DNA of 64,000 nt from Polynucleobacter paneuropaeus (GTDB taxonomy: Bacteria; Pseudomonadota; Gammaproteobacteria; Burkholderiales; Burkholderiaceae): the NCBI RefSeq assembly GCF_003261235.1, contig NZ_CP030085.1:620001-684000 (forward strand). Reading direction: 5' to 3'. The notes under the pieces were generated by a model. That model was given only the letters and a program-made list of their open reading frames with translations, did not search any database and had not been told where the DNA came from. Shown here in pieces: positions 53,459-62,700 of this stretch (within the stretch, counting starts at the first letter, position 1; every line of letters begins with the position of its first letter). The position numbers and the translations under genes are program-made.

Positions 53459-54322
53459 TTAACGCGTCCTGGCGCCTTTAATATATTCTTCGAGTTCCAG
53501 AAACTCAGGACGCTCAGTAGAATTTAATACCTTACGTCCAAACTCTACTGCAATCGTTGGCGCATAACCGTTTAAGCTGGCTAGCAAAATGATCTTAGCG
53601 GTCTGTAGCATCTTAGAAGATTCATTCAGCTTTTGTTCTAGGATAGTTGCCAATGGGCCAACGAATCCGTAGCAAAGCAAAATACCCAAGAAGGTTCCTA
53701 CTAGCGCATGTGCAATCATGACTCCCAACTCATTGTTTGAAACTTGGCCAACTGAGGACATCGTGTGGACCACTCCCATCACAGCGGCCACAATACCAAA
53801 GGCTGGCATACCATCAGCCATTTTTGCAACTGCATGACATACCGCATGACCTTCATTGTGATGTGTCTCAATATCCACATCCATGAGGTTTTCAATTTGA
53901 AATGGCTCCATATTGCCTGAGAGCATCATGCGTAAGTAATCGCATAAAAAGTCCATCAAATGATGGTCTTTCATAATCTTTGGGTATTTGGTGAAGATGG
54001 CGCTGTTCTCTGGATTTTCAACGTCTTTTTCGATGGCCATCATGCCGTCTTTACGAATCTTGGTCAAAAACTCAAACATCATTGCCAGCAAATCTAAATA
54101 GAGGGCTTTGCTGTAGCTCGATGGAGCCAGCACAGTTGGCAAGGCTGCAACCGTTGCTTTAATTGTTTTGAGATCATTGCCAACCAGAAAGGCGCCAAAT
54201 GCTGCGCCGCCAATCATTAATAGCTCGATTGGTTGAAGTAGTGCTGCAAGATGGCCGCCGGCCATCATAAATCCGCCGAAGACTGAGAAAATAACGACTA
54301 CGTAACCAATGATGACAAACAC
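53459..54322 (-). CDS. motA: MotA, stator protein
   Basis: 287 residues, four membrane helices: MFVIIGYVVVIFSVFGGFMM; GGAAFGAFLVGNDLKTIKAT; PAFGIVAAVMGVVHTMSSVG; VGTFLGILLCYGFVGPLATI. Proton-channel stator ring subunit. The first gene of motA-motB. Confidence 0.97.
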   Translation of the reverse strand: MFVIIGYVVVIFSVFGGFMMAGGHLAALLQPIELLMIGGAAFGAFLVGNDLKTIKATVAALPTVLAPSSYSKALYLDLLAMMFEFLTKIRKDGMMAIEKDVENPENSAIFTKYPKIMKDHHLMDFLCDYLRMMLSGNMEPFQIENLMDVDIETHHNEGHAVCHAVAKMADGMPAFGIVAAVMGVVHTMSSVGQVSNNELGVMIAHALVGTFLGILLCYGFVGPLATILEQKLNESSKMLQTAKIILLASLNGYAPTIAVEFGRKVLNSTERPEFLELEEYIKGARTR

Positions 54323-54416
54323 AAGAAGCCCCTTTTTGCCTGAATATCAGAAGAATACCTGTAATTACGACATTTAATTGCCTGAATAAAGCAAGATTAT
54401 GGTGCCTGTCTTTCCG

Positions 54417-55220
54417 TTACGTGGGGCGATATTGACCCATTTGGTAGACGAAGCATTGGCGCTGGTCTGAGCTAAAGCCCATTTTCTGTGATTCATCAAT
54501 GCCAGGGACGGGAAATTCATGGCTAATTAAGAGGCTTTCGCTATTCATCTCCAAAAGGGCCTTGTCCCAGAGTTCGGGCATTGCTGCAGGAGAAAGGTAG
54601 GCAAAAATCAGGTCATAGTCGGAAAAATTCACTTTTTCATAGTTGCCTAGACGAAAGCGAACCCTAGAAGTAAAGAATTTGGCTTGTATAAGACTTATAA
54701 GCCAGGGCAAAGGCGCTATCTCAATGCCCTCAACCCGAGATTCTGGTCGTAATTGGGCTATGCGGAGTGCAAAATTGCCTAGACCGCTGCCAATTTCCAG
54801 AATTCTGAGCTTTTTGCCCGGTAAAAGTTCAGAAACTGCAGTCCAAACCTCGGGTTTGGAGGGGTAAAAAGGCACTTGAGTGATAAAAACTGACCAAAAG
54901 AGGGCTCCAGTAAAGATGAAACCCGCTAAAAAGTAGCTGGTGGGAATGTGTAGTTCCAATGCCGCCCAAATAGCTAGTGGGAAAAAAAGTTGAATATAGC
55001 GCCACCAGTGCGCCATTTTAAATTGAGCGCTTAAAAAATAGGCAAATATACCTTGCGCTACAAATAAGCATGCCAGGCTGGGAAGCCATTTATAGAAATG
55101 AAAGCCCAGTTGTATTAAAAGCCAGCACAGGGTGGCAGCCAAAATAAAAGCAATACCCTGAACGAGAAGGGCAATAAGAGCAGGCGGAGCCTTACTAAAA
55201 CCAAAATACTTTGCCATCAA
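54417..55220 (-). CDS. Membrane-anchored class I SAM methyltransferase
   Basis: 267 residues. The first about 120 residues hold four hydrophobic helices (ALIALLVQGIAFILAATLCW; LAGFIFTGALFWSVFI). The cytoplasmic part is a Rossmann methyltransferase with motif I LRILEIGSGLGNFALRIA and an acidic VEGIEIAPLPW strand. The substrate is unknown. It stands between motA and the flgO-like genes, but no link to motility is proven. Two tandem ATGs open the frame. Confidence 0.8.
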   Translation of the reverse strand: MMAKYFGFSKAPPALIALLVQGIAFILAATLCWLLIQLGFHFYKWLPSLACLFVAQGIFAYFLSAQFKMAHWWRYIQLFFPLAIWAALELHIPTSYFLAGFIFTGALFWSVFITQVPFYPSKPEVWTAVSELLPGKKLRILEIGSGLGNFALRIAQLRPESRVEGIEIAPLPWLISLIQAKFFTSRVRFRLGNYEKVNFSDYDLIFAYLSPAAMPELWDKALLEMNSESLLISHEFPVPGIDESQKMGFSSDQRQCFVYQMGQYRPT

Positions 55221-55384
55221 AACTTCAGTTTTTAAAAATCATTTGAGTAAATCCTCATCAATTGCAATTTTGAGCCGTAAAGGGATAAAGAAAGCATAAG
55301 AATCCATTCAAGCGGGCTGCATTAAAACGTTTGTGGGTATTGAATTATTCAAGTGAGGCAGTTAAGGGTTTACGGGCTAGGGAT

Positions 55385-55639
55385 ATGTTGCGTTTAAATT
55401 ATCTTTCATTATTGATTGCGAGTCTTCTGATTTGTTCAGGCTGTACTTCTGCGAGCTCGCCCTATGCAGTCAACTGTGAAAATTGCAATGCTCAACCTTA
55501 CTACTCAGTGATGATTATTCAACCTGGTATGTCTAGTGATTTTCCAGTGAGTTATCGCGTTCGACTTCCTGAGGGTGATACGAAGCTCAGTAAGGTAATG
55601 CCAACTGAGGCAGTGAGTTCAAGAGCGGTACCCCAATGA
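55385..55639 (+). CDS. Small probable lipoprotein upstream of FlgO-like genes
   Basis: 84 residues from the ATG of MLRLNYLSLL. Signal with ICSGC (atypical lipobox: Cys at -3). The mature part has a CENCN pair and a Pro/Ser-rich stretch. The stop overlaps the next start (ATGA), so it is translationally coupled to the FlgO-like protein. In Vibrio, flgO neighbours encode outer-membrane ring proteins; equivalence here is not shown. Confidence 0.6.
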   Translation: MLRLNYLSLLIASLLICSGCTSASSPYAVNCENCNAQPYYSVMIIQPGMSSDFPVSYRVRLPEGDTKLSKVMPTEAVSSRAVPQ

Positions 55640-56292
55640 AATTGCATTTAAATCCTTTCGTATTCTCGATTCGCCTTGCAAGCACATGCGCTTTTTTTTC
55701 TGCAGTATTTTCCTTGAGTGCACACGCCCAGACACAAGCAAGTCAAGAGAGGACTGTTTCACCTTATCCATTTCGTTATGAGGCCATTTCCCTCATTCCA
55801 AGTACCTCATCTTCTGGTGCCCTGAATACAGCCTCGATGTTTATCGCTGAGCAGTTAGAGCGTAATCTTTCCCCGGAAATGAGAAGCCGTGCATTGGTAG
55901 TCACAGATTTTGTTGATCTCAGTACTTTGAATGAGACTTCTCAGCTAGGCCGGCTCTTGGCGCAAAACTTGATGCATGAAATGCAGTTAAGAAATTGGTC
56001 TGTCACAGACGTTACCTTCAGAAAAAATATTCTGATTGAATCTAGCGGTGAGTTTTCTCTGAGTAGGGATGTCAAGCAACTGAAGCCACCGGTACAAACC
56101 GGTAGCATTATTACTGGCACTTATGTGAATACCGCTGAGGGACTTATTCTGAATGTCAGAATGATTCAGGTCATCAGTGGCGCTGTAGTATCCACAGCGC
56201 AAGTTAAGTTGCCGCAAGATCGTTTGATCTCGCATTTGTTGAATGGTCCTCCAAGACCACCAGCTATGCCAATTTTAAACCTCGCTAATTAA
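55636..56292 (+). CDS. FlgO-like periplasmic/outer-membrane protein (copy 1)
   Basis: 218 residues. Sec signal with cleavage after SAHA. FlgO pattern: TASMFIAEQLERNLSPEMRS, then ALVVTDFVDLSTLNETSQLG and RLLAQNLMHEMQLRNWSVTD, with TGSIITGTYVNTAEGLILNV. FlgO family proteins help build the outer-membrane ring of the Vibrio flagellum. It is paired with a lipoprotein paralogue at 56346. Confidence 0.8.
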   Translation: MKLHLNPFVFSIRLASTCAFFSAVFSLSAHAQTQASQERTVSPYPFRYEAISLIPSTSSSGALNTASMFIAEQLERNLSPEMRSRALVVTDFVDLSTLNETSQLGRLLAQNLMHEMQLRNWSVTDVTFRKNILIESSGEFSLSRDVKQLKPPVQTGSIITGTYVNTAEGLILNVRMIQVISGAVVSTAQVKLPQDRLISHLLNGPPRPPAMPILNLAN

Positions 56293-56345
56293 TCGTACTA
56301 GTACCCACTAGTAGAATACGACTTTTATTGATATTCTGAATCGAT

Positions 56346-56942
56346 ATGTCTATTCGCCAATCCCACAACTTTTCTTATCTATCTATAGGTATTGTTTTTC
56401 TCTGTGTACTTTTGGGTCTTACCGCTTGTGGTACCACTAGTCGTAGCGATGCTCAGTGCCTTACATTTGAAGATAAGCTGCAAGCAACGGATTTAACTGT
56501 CTTGGTTTCGGGCATGGCAACTGAGCTCAATACCTCATTACCTAAATTTGATCCTAATGGTCCAGACGAGTACGGTGTGTTACTCGTGGCTGATTTTGTC
56601 AATGTCAACACGCTCAAAACAGAGCCTAATGTCCTAGTCATGAGCGAGATGATGCGGAGTTATCTTGCGCGTATCCCCGGGAAGAAGGTAGTGCAAGTAG
56701 AGTTTGGTAAAGATATTCGTATCAGCGATACCGGCATTGTGTCTTTGACTCGCAAGATTGGTCAGGCTGGTAATACGAAGGTTGGCGCCAGTCAAGTGAT
56801 TGTTGGAACTTACCTCAATTTGCCCAACAAGCTAGTGATTAATGTTAAAGCCATTGATCCCAGCAATCAAATTATTAGCGCTGCGATTGTGCGAGAGCTG
56901 AACTATTCTTGCAGTGGCGGTAAATTAAGACTCGACAAATAG
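56346..56942 (+). CDS. FlgO-like lipoprotein (copy 2)
   Basis: 198 residues with a clean lipobox (LGLTAC). FlgO core: YGVLLVADFVNVNTLKTEPN, SEMMRSYLARIPGKKVVQVE and KVGASQVIVGTYLNLPNKLV. It resembles copy 1 by domain but with low identity. It ends 5 nt before the converging REC-HPt-REC gene. Confidence 0.8.
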   Translation: MSIRQSHNFSYLSIGIVFLCVLLGLTACGTTSRSDAQCLTFEDKLQATDLTVLVSGMATELNTSLPKFDPNGPDEYGVLLVADFVNVNTLKTEPNVLVMSEMMRSYLARIPGKKVVQVEFGKDIRISDTGIVSLTRKIGQAGNTKVGASQVIVGTYLNLPNKLVINVKAIDPSNQIISAAIVRELNYSCSGGKLRLDK

Positions 56943-56947
56943 CAATG

Positions 56948-58207
56948 CTATCTAATCCATTGAGTGATTTGATTTACTAGCTCTTTAGGATCTACCGTTT
57001 TAGAAATACAGCCATTCATTCCATGATCAAGGCATTGTTGAGAGGTATCTGCACACACTCTGGCACTAAGCCCAATGATGGGTAAAGACTTCAAATGCGC
57101 TTGTTCCCGAATTTGCTTGCAAGCTTGTAAGCCATCTAACACTGGCATCTGAATATCCATCAAAACTGCGTCGTATTGTTTGGTCTTTAAGAGTTCTAGC
57201 GCATCTTGTCCATTGTTTGCGACGTCGATACGCGCGCCAAAAATTTCTAAGTATTCTTTTAGTGCTTCTTGTGCGATAGCATTATCTTCAGTTAACAGAA
57301 TGACAAGATCTTGAAGCGGTCTATCTTGAAGACTTTGTTGAGTGCTTTGCTTGCGATGATGTGATTCGTACTTATCAAGATATTGTTTTAAATAAATCCT
57401 AGTCTCTGCAAGTACCTCTAGAAAATCATGATAGTTTTCAGCATGGAGCTGGCCGAGTCTTAAGTCTGCATCTAGAAACTGTGCTGCGGCAAATACTGCA
57501 TCAGCTCCAATGGTGCATGCAGACCCCTTAAATGCATGAATCCTTTTTTGTGCTGCCTGGAAATCATTCATTGCAACTTCATTTTGCAGGCCTACGCTGC
57601 AATCCCTGCAATCCACTGCAAATAGGTTCAGCAACTTGAAAGTCAAAGCAACATCATTCATCAACAATGCAATTTTATTGATGTTAAAGCCGGGCAAGTC
57701 CTTTAGTACTGTATCGGATAGCTTTTGGGGATCAGCAATATCTGTATTGGTTGATTTCAGATGCTCGCGTAGGGGTCGTAATTGCAAAATGCAATTGACC
57801 ACTGTTTGATATAGCCTGTTTGGATCGATGGGCTTACTAATAAAGTCGCTCATTCCATAATCAAAGCACTGTTGAATTTCATCAGCGAATACACCTGCGC
57901 TAAGCCCAATGATGGGTAAAGACTTCAAATGTGCTTGTTCCCGAATTTGCTTGCAAGCTTGTAAGCCATCTAATACTGGCATCTGAATATCCATCAACAC
58001 TGCGTCGTATTGTTTGGTCTTTAAGAGTTCTAGCGCATCTTGTCCATTGTTTGCTACGTCGATACGCGCGCCAGCGCGCATCAGAAATTGCTTAATGACA
58101 ACCTGATTGATGAGGTTGTCTTCAACAATGAGTACTTGAGCCGTTGCTAATACCGGGTGATAGCCATTCGTTTGGCTCTCCATAGAGCTTGTGTTGTTTA
58201 TAGTCAC
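56948..58207 (-). CDS. REC-HPt-REC phosphorelay protein without kinase domain
   Basis: 419 residues. REC1 at about 25-140 (D73 phospho-acceptor, K125), HPt at about 170-275 with H224 in HAFKGSACTIGA, REC2 at about 300-418 (D351, K403). No kinase, membrane or DNA-binding part. It could shuttle phosphate between partners. About 58 residues around both phospho-Asp sites are identical between the two receivers, encoded by near-identical DNA (see repeats). Divergent from flhD 394 bp away, it is a possible regulator of flhDC; this is inference from position. Confidence 0.88.
   Translation of the reverse strand: MTINNTSSMESQTNGYHPVLATAQVLIVEDNLINQVVIKQFLMRAGARIDVANNGQDALELLKTKQYDAVLMDIQMPVLDGLQACKQIREQAHLKSLPIIGLSAGVFADEIQQCFDYGMSDFISKPIDPNRLYQTVVNCILQLRPLREHLKSTNTDIADPQKLSDTVLKDLPGFNINKIALLMNDVALTFKLLNLFAVDCRDCSVGLQNEVAMNDFQAAQKRIHAFKGSACTIGADAVFAAAQFLDADLRLGQLHAENYHDFLEVLAETRIYLKQYLDKYESHHRKQSTQQSLQDRPLQDLVILLTEDNAIAQEALKEYLEIFGARIDVANNGQDALELLKTKQYDAVLMDIQMPVLDGLQACKQIREQAHLKSLPIIGLSARVCADTSQQCLDHGMNGCISKTVDPKELVNQITQWIR
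57066..57239 (-). repeat. 174-bp duplicated segment, copy in REC2
   Basis: Direct repeat of 57900-58073 with 4 mismatches in 174 bp and no indel, all silent. Similarity falls off sharply at both ends. Confidence 0.9.
57900..58073 (-). repeat. 174-bp duplicated segment, copy in REC1
   Basis: Partner of 57066-57239. It encodes the receiver core from the GARID strand through the QMPVLDG phospho-Asp loop to GLSA. Confidence 0.9.
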
Positions 58208-58601
58208 AGTTTTGCTCTAAATTCTGTGAACTGAGCACAAGAAATCTTAATATCTAAATTGAGTGAGAGAGTATTAGGGCTGGGTGATGATGGAGTCAAG
58301 CTCATTGCATTGCCTAATTTTTGGTAGCTTCGTGGCGTATACAAAATTTGGTCTCCATTTACACTTAGGCCTTATAAATCGGGCTTTTGCTAACCATTCG
58401 AATTATTTTTTTTGCTGATTACCTAGGTCTATTGCGACTTATTGAGACTGTCTAATCAGCAGCACAAAAACATCTTATACAGTTTTGTAAGTATTTTCCT
58501 TACTAAATTTGTAGCATTTATCTCATTTAGAAAAAAATTGGGTCGGGCAAACTACATTCATCGCGAAAGTACTAAATCGCATAAATTAAGTGAGATAGAA
58601 C
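58208..58601. other. 394-bp divergent control region before flhD
   Basis: No ORF supported. It contains a perfect 9-bp inverted repeat, TGCTGATTA (58413-58421) and TAATCAGCA (58453-58461), 31 nt apart, long A/T runs, and GTCGGGCAAACTACATT (58542-58558), which is nearly repeated before flgB. The master-operon promoter must lie here, but I could not place a confident -35/-10. Confidence 0.6.
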
Positions 58602-58934
58602 ATGCAACTGATTGATAAATCACAAGAAAGCATTATGACAGAAATTCGTGAAGCGAATCTGAATTATTTAATGCTGGCTCAACAGATGATTCAAGCAGAC
58701 AAGGATCAAGCTGTTTTCCGCCTTGGTGTGAGTCAGGATATCGCTGATTTAATTGGGGATTTAAGCAATTCTCAGCTGATCAAGTTGGCTAGCTCCAACA
58801 TGATGTTGATGCGCTTTCGCTTTGATGATGCCGCTATGTTGGGTATGTTGACCAAGAATACTAAGGGTTTATCCCAATCCATTGTCCACAGCTCAATTTT
58901 GATGGCCGGCCAAAAAGCCGAAGCTATTGCCTAA
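58602..58934 (+). CDS. flhD: FlhD, flagellar master regulator subunit
   Basis: 110 residues (an alternative start is the ATG of MTEIREANL, 11 codons on). IREANLNYLMLAQQMIQADK, FRLGVSQDIADLIGDLSNSQ and RFRFDDAAMLGMLTKNTKG match FlhD. With FlhC it forms the FlhD4C2 activator of class II flagellar genes. It precedes flhC by 37 nt. Confidence 0.95.
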   Translation: MQLIDKSQESIMTEIREANLNYLMLAQQMIQADKDQAVFRLGVSQDIADLIGDLSNSQLIKLASSNMMLMRFRFDDAAMLGMLTKNTKGLSQSIVHSSILMAGQKAEAIA

Positions 58935-58971
58935 TTTCTGCAATACCTATAAAGAAAGCGGAATTTAGATC

Positions 58972-59535
58972 ATGAAAGTCAAAAGCATCGTTGGTGAGAC
59001 CGAGCAACTTCAGTTAGCAATTCAGTTAATTAATTTAGGTGCTCGCCTGCAGTTGCTGGAGTCGCATACTTCTTTGTCACGAGAGCGTTTGACTAAGCTT
59101 TATAAGGAATTGAAAGGTATCTCGCCTCCAAAAGGGATGTTGCCATTTTCAACTGACTGGTTTTTGACCTGGCAACCGAATATTCATTCCTCTTTATTTC
59201 TCAATATCTACAATTTCCTAAAAGAAAATACTGGTGTTACTGGTATTCAGGCGCTCATTAAGTCTTATCAGCTTTATCTTGAGCAATATCACATCATTGA
59301 GCAGGCTGACGACCATCCTGTCAGCGATGAGCCAGTCATCAGTTTGATCCGCGCGTGGACTCTGATTCGTTTTGTAGAGCAAAAACTTCTGAAAACTGAA
59401 ACTTGTTCATGCTGTAAAGGTAAGTTTGTAGTTGATGTGTATGACTTACATGAAGAATACGAGTGCAATCTGTGTAATGTGCCCTCAAGAGCAGGTAAGT
59501 ATCAGAAGAATAAGAAATTATTACTTGCTGCCTAA
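58972..59535 (+). CDS. flhC: FlhC, flagellar master regulator subunit
   Basis: 187 residues. Zinc-site cysteines C145, C148, C165 and C168 (CSCCKG, CNLC) with an extra C147, and PSRAGKYQKNKK basic tail. The DNA-contacting body includes LINLGARLQLLESHTSLSRE. Complete. FlhC gives DNA specificity to the complex. Confidence 0.95.
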   Translation: MKVKSIVGETEQLQLAIQLINLGARLQLLESHTSLSRERLTKLYKELKGISPPKGMLPFSTDWFLTWQPNIHSSLFLNIYNFLKENTGVTGIQALIKSYQLYLEQYHIIEQADDHPVSDEPVISLIRAWTLIRFVEQKLLKTETCSCCKGKFVVDVYDLHEEYECNLCNVPSRAGKYQKNKKLLLAA

Positions 59536-59617
59536 GTTATAAAACTTAACATTCAAATCAGTTTTATCTAGTTGTAACTCTCTTTCCAGGCGCTATTTCT
59601 AGCGGAGTCTAGGAATT

Positions 59618-59639
59618 AAGGCTATTAAATGCCTTTTTT
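59618..59639 (+). terminator. Terminator-like hairpin after flhC
   Basis: AAGGC and GCCTT arms around TATTAAAT, followed by a run of T. The stem is only 5 bp, so weak, but its T-tract and position after flhC fit. Confidence 0.45.
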
Positions 59640-59671
59640 CTAGCCATTAAAAAAACAGTAATTAATTAATA

Positions 59672-59691
59672 TGGCTTAGTAACCTAAGCCA
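59672..59691 (+). terminator. Hairpin just before the giant flagellin start
   Basis: Perfect 8-bp stem TGGCTTAG/CTAAGCCA with TAAC loop, then TTAATTTTATTG, 28 nt before the start ATG. It may be a second flhDC terminator, an attenuator or an mRNA-stabilising 5' structure for the flagellin. Confidence 0.45.
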
Positions 59692-59718
59692 TTAATTTTA
59701 TTGTGTTTTTTAGTTTGT

Positions 59719-62700
59719 ATGAATAATTCAATCACTTCCTTAGCATCTAGTCTGCAAAGTGCAGTCAATGATGTTCAGGCACGTCTTGATAAAACGCAAA
59801 CACAGATTGCCAACGGTAAACAGCCTCTCTCAAAACAAGATGCTAGTGTCGTTGCTAGATTATCTAATCAGGCCACTAGCCAAGATGCTGTTCAAGGCAA
59901 TATTACTAATGCCAACAACATCATCGATATTACACAAACAGGCTTAAGTTCAATCTCATCGATTTTGTCCCAAATGCAAGGTTTGGCCACGCAAGTGTCT
60001 AATGGTTTATTTAACTCCGTTGATCAGAGTAATTTGTTTGCTGAATTTGCTAGCCTTAATAAACAAATTGGACAAATTGCTGCGACAACTAGCTTAAATG
60101 GCAATAATTTACTTACTGGTAACCAGACATTATCAGTAGTGAGCGGTACCGATGGTGTGAATAACCAAACTACTGTCATTCAGGGTATAGATATCACCCG
60201 CCTACAAGCGGCTCTGAATGCCATTACTTTTGCTGTAGCTTCTCAAAATTTAACGCCAACTACGATAGTAGATGGTGTGCCTACTGTTAGTGCCCCCACT
60301 AGTGCACAACAAACGATTACCTTTAATGGTTTGGCAAATGGCGATAGTGCAACTATAGGCGGGCTCACTTTTACCGCCACTCGAGATTTAACGGCGGCGC
60401 AAGTGGCAACAGCCTTTGCTCAAAAGATCAATAGTCCAAGCAGTACTCCTACAGGCGGTAACTTTACGAATAGCTTTACAGGTAGTTTTACTGCTGCTGA
60501 TAATGGAAGTGGCATAGTGATCCTTACAGGATCGATCACCGGACCACAATCTATTTCTGTTAGCGGCAACATTGCTAGTGCAACATCTCCAATTACTAAT
60601 AGCAACATTACCGGTAATATCTCTGGAGTGGCTTATGTAGCCCCTACTAATGCACAACAAACTATTAGTTTTAATGGTTTGGCGAGTGGGGATAGCGCTA
60701 CTGTAGGTGGCTTAACATTCACTGCTACTAACGATTTAAGTGCAGTGCAAGTGGCAGCAGCCTTTACTCAAAAGATCGCTACCCCCAGTAGCACTCCAGC
60801 AGGCGGTAATTTTTCGAATAGTTTTATAGGTGGTCTTGATGCCACTGACCTTGCCAATGGTTCAGTTAGATTGACGAGTAATCCTTTAGGCTTTCGAAAT
60901 CCAGTTGCAGTCAGTGGCAACATTACGAGCGCAACATCTCCAATTACTAGCAGCAATATCACTAGCAACATCTCTGGAGTGACCTATGTAGCGCCTACTA
61001 ATGCTCAGCAAACCATCAGCTTTAATGGTTTGGCTGGAGGGGATAGTGCTACTGTAGGTGGGCTAACTTTTACTGCAAATAGTGATTTAACGGCGTCACA
61101 GGTTGCCAGCATTTTTTATCAAAAGATTGCAAATAGCAGCAATAGCGCTGCTGGTAACTTTACCAATAACTTTCAAGGTGGTTATAACCTAACGAGCCCG
61201 GGCTCTGGAAATGCCGTGACCTTTACTGCAACGGCAACCGGTCCAAACTCGATTGGGGTTGGCGGTAATATTACAAGCGCAACAACAGCGATCACTTCTG
61301 CGAATGTTGCTAGCAACCGCACTGGGGTGGCCTATGTGGCACCATCTTATGCACAACAAACCATTCGCTTAAATGCTATGGCGCCTGGTGATACTGCTAC
61401 TGTCGGTGGCCTAATACTAACTGCCACCACTGGCTTAACAGCAGCGCAAGTGGCAGCAGCCTTTGCACAAAAGATCAATAGCCCAAGCAGTACTCCAGCA
61501 GGCGGTAATTTTACGAGTAGCTTTATAGGTGGTTTTAGCGCTGTTGACAATAGCAACGGTACTTTTACGCTTAATGGAAATGCAGTAGGGCCGATGAGCG
61601 CAATTGTCGTAAGCTCTACCTTGTCTTCTTCTATTAGACCTGCATTAAGTGCAAGTGACATAACCATTATTGCTGCCGGAAGCCCTTCTTTAGCAGCCCA
61701 GTTTTCAGTTGTATTGCATTCCTTGGCAGCGGGAGAAACTGCTACAGTTGGAGGTCTTACATTTACAGCGAGCTCAAATGTAACGGCAACTCAAGTTGCC
61801 GATATTTTTGCAGCCAAAATTAATTCGAATACAGATAGTTCTTCAGGGACATTTTTGAATGCGTTCTCGGGTGGATTTGCTGCAACATCATCTGGGATGG
61901 GAAATCTATCTCTCAACGGAACTTCAAATGGTGCGAGAACAATGGAGGTTAGCGGTAGAACTGTAAGCCCAACCATTATCCAGTCTTCAGATGTGTCTAT
62001 TTCTGTGACAGGCAATTACTCTAGCTCAGGCAACTATGCTCAGCAGTTGATTCAGATGAGGGCCTTATCTGCTGGCGAGACTGAAACTTTAGGAGGTCTT
62101 ACTCTTACCGCAAATTCAAATATGACGGCAAGAGATGTGGCGATTGCATTTTTAAATAAACAGCAATACAACTCAGATCCACCTTCAAGTGCTGGCTCCT
62201 TTGGTGGCACTAGTTTTACTTATGGCTCGCAATTCTCTTTAAATAACTACAACGTAACCCTTGGACAACTGTCTGCAAATGCTTCTAGTCCAGGCCCCAG
62301 AGATTTGCTACCCGCATCTGGAACTGTGACCGGAGGTAGTGGTAATAGTGCGCTGAGCGCGTCTGATGTGACAACAATTTCTGTCGGAACTGCAAGTCAA
62401 GCCGGCGCTTATGCGCAGCAAACTTTGCAGTTTCATGATCTGTTTCCTGGTGAGAGCGTTACTGTTGGTGGCCTTACCTTTTACGCCAATACTTTCGTGA
62501 ATGCAGCTACAGTGGCAAATAATTTCTCTGCGCGGATGACTAGTAATACCAGCTCACCTGCAGGCGGATATTTTGGCGGCTCATTTTCTGCAAACTTTGC
62601 CCCAGGATCTATATCAAGTGGTTCTTTATCAATCACCGGTACTTATTACGGACCACAAGGCGCAATTTCAGTTAGTGGAAGTTCAAGTAGCATTCCATCG

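Noticed and set aside
59626..59650. Sigma-28 promoter before the giant flagellin (TAAA, GCCATTAA)
   Set aside because: Spacing is 13 instead of 15 nt and the -10 differs at a conserved base; not enough to call.
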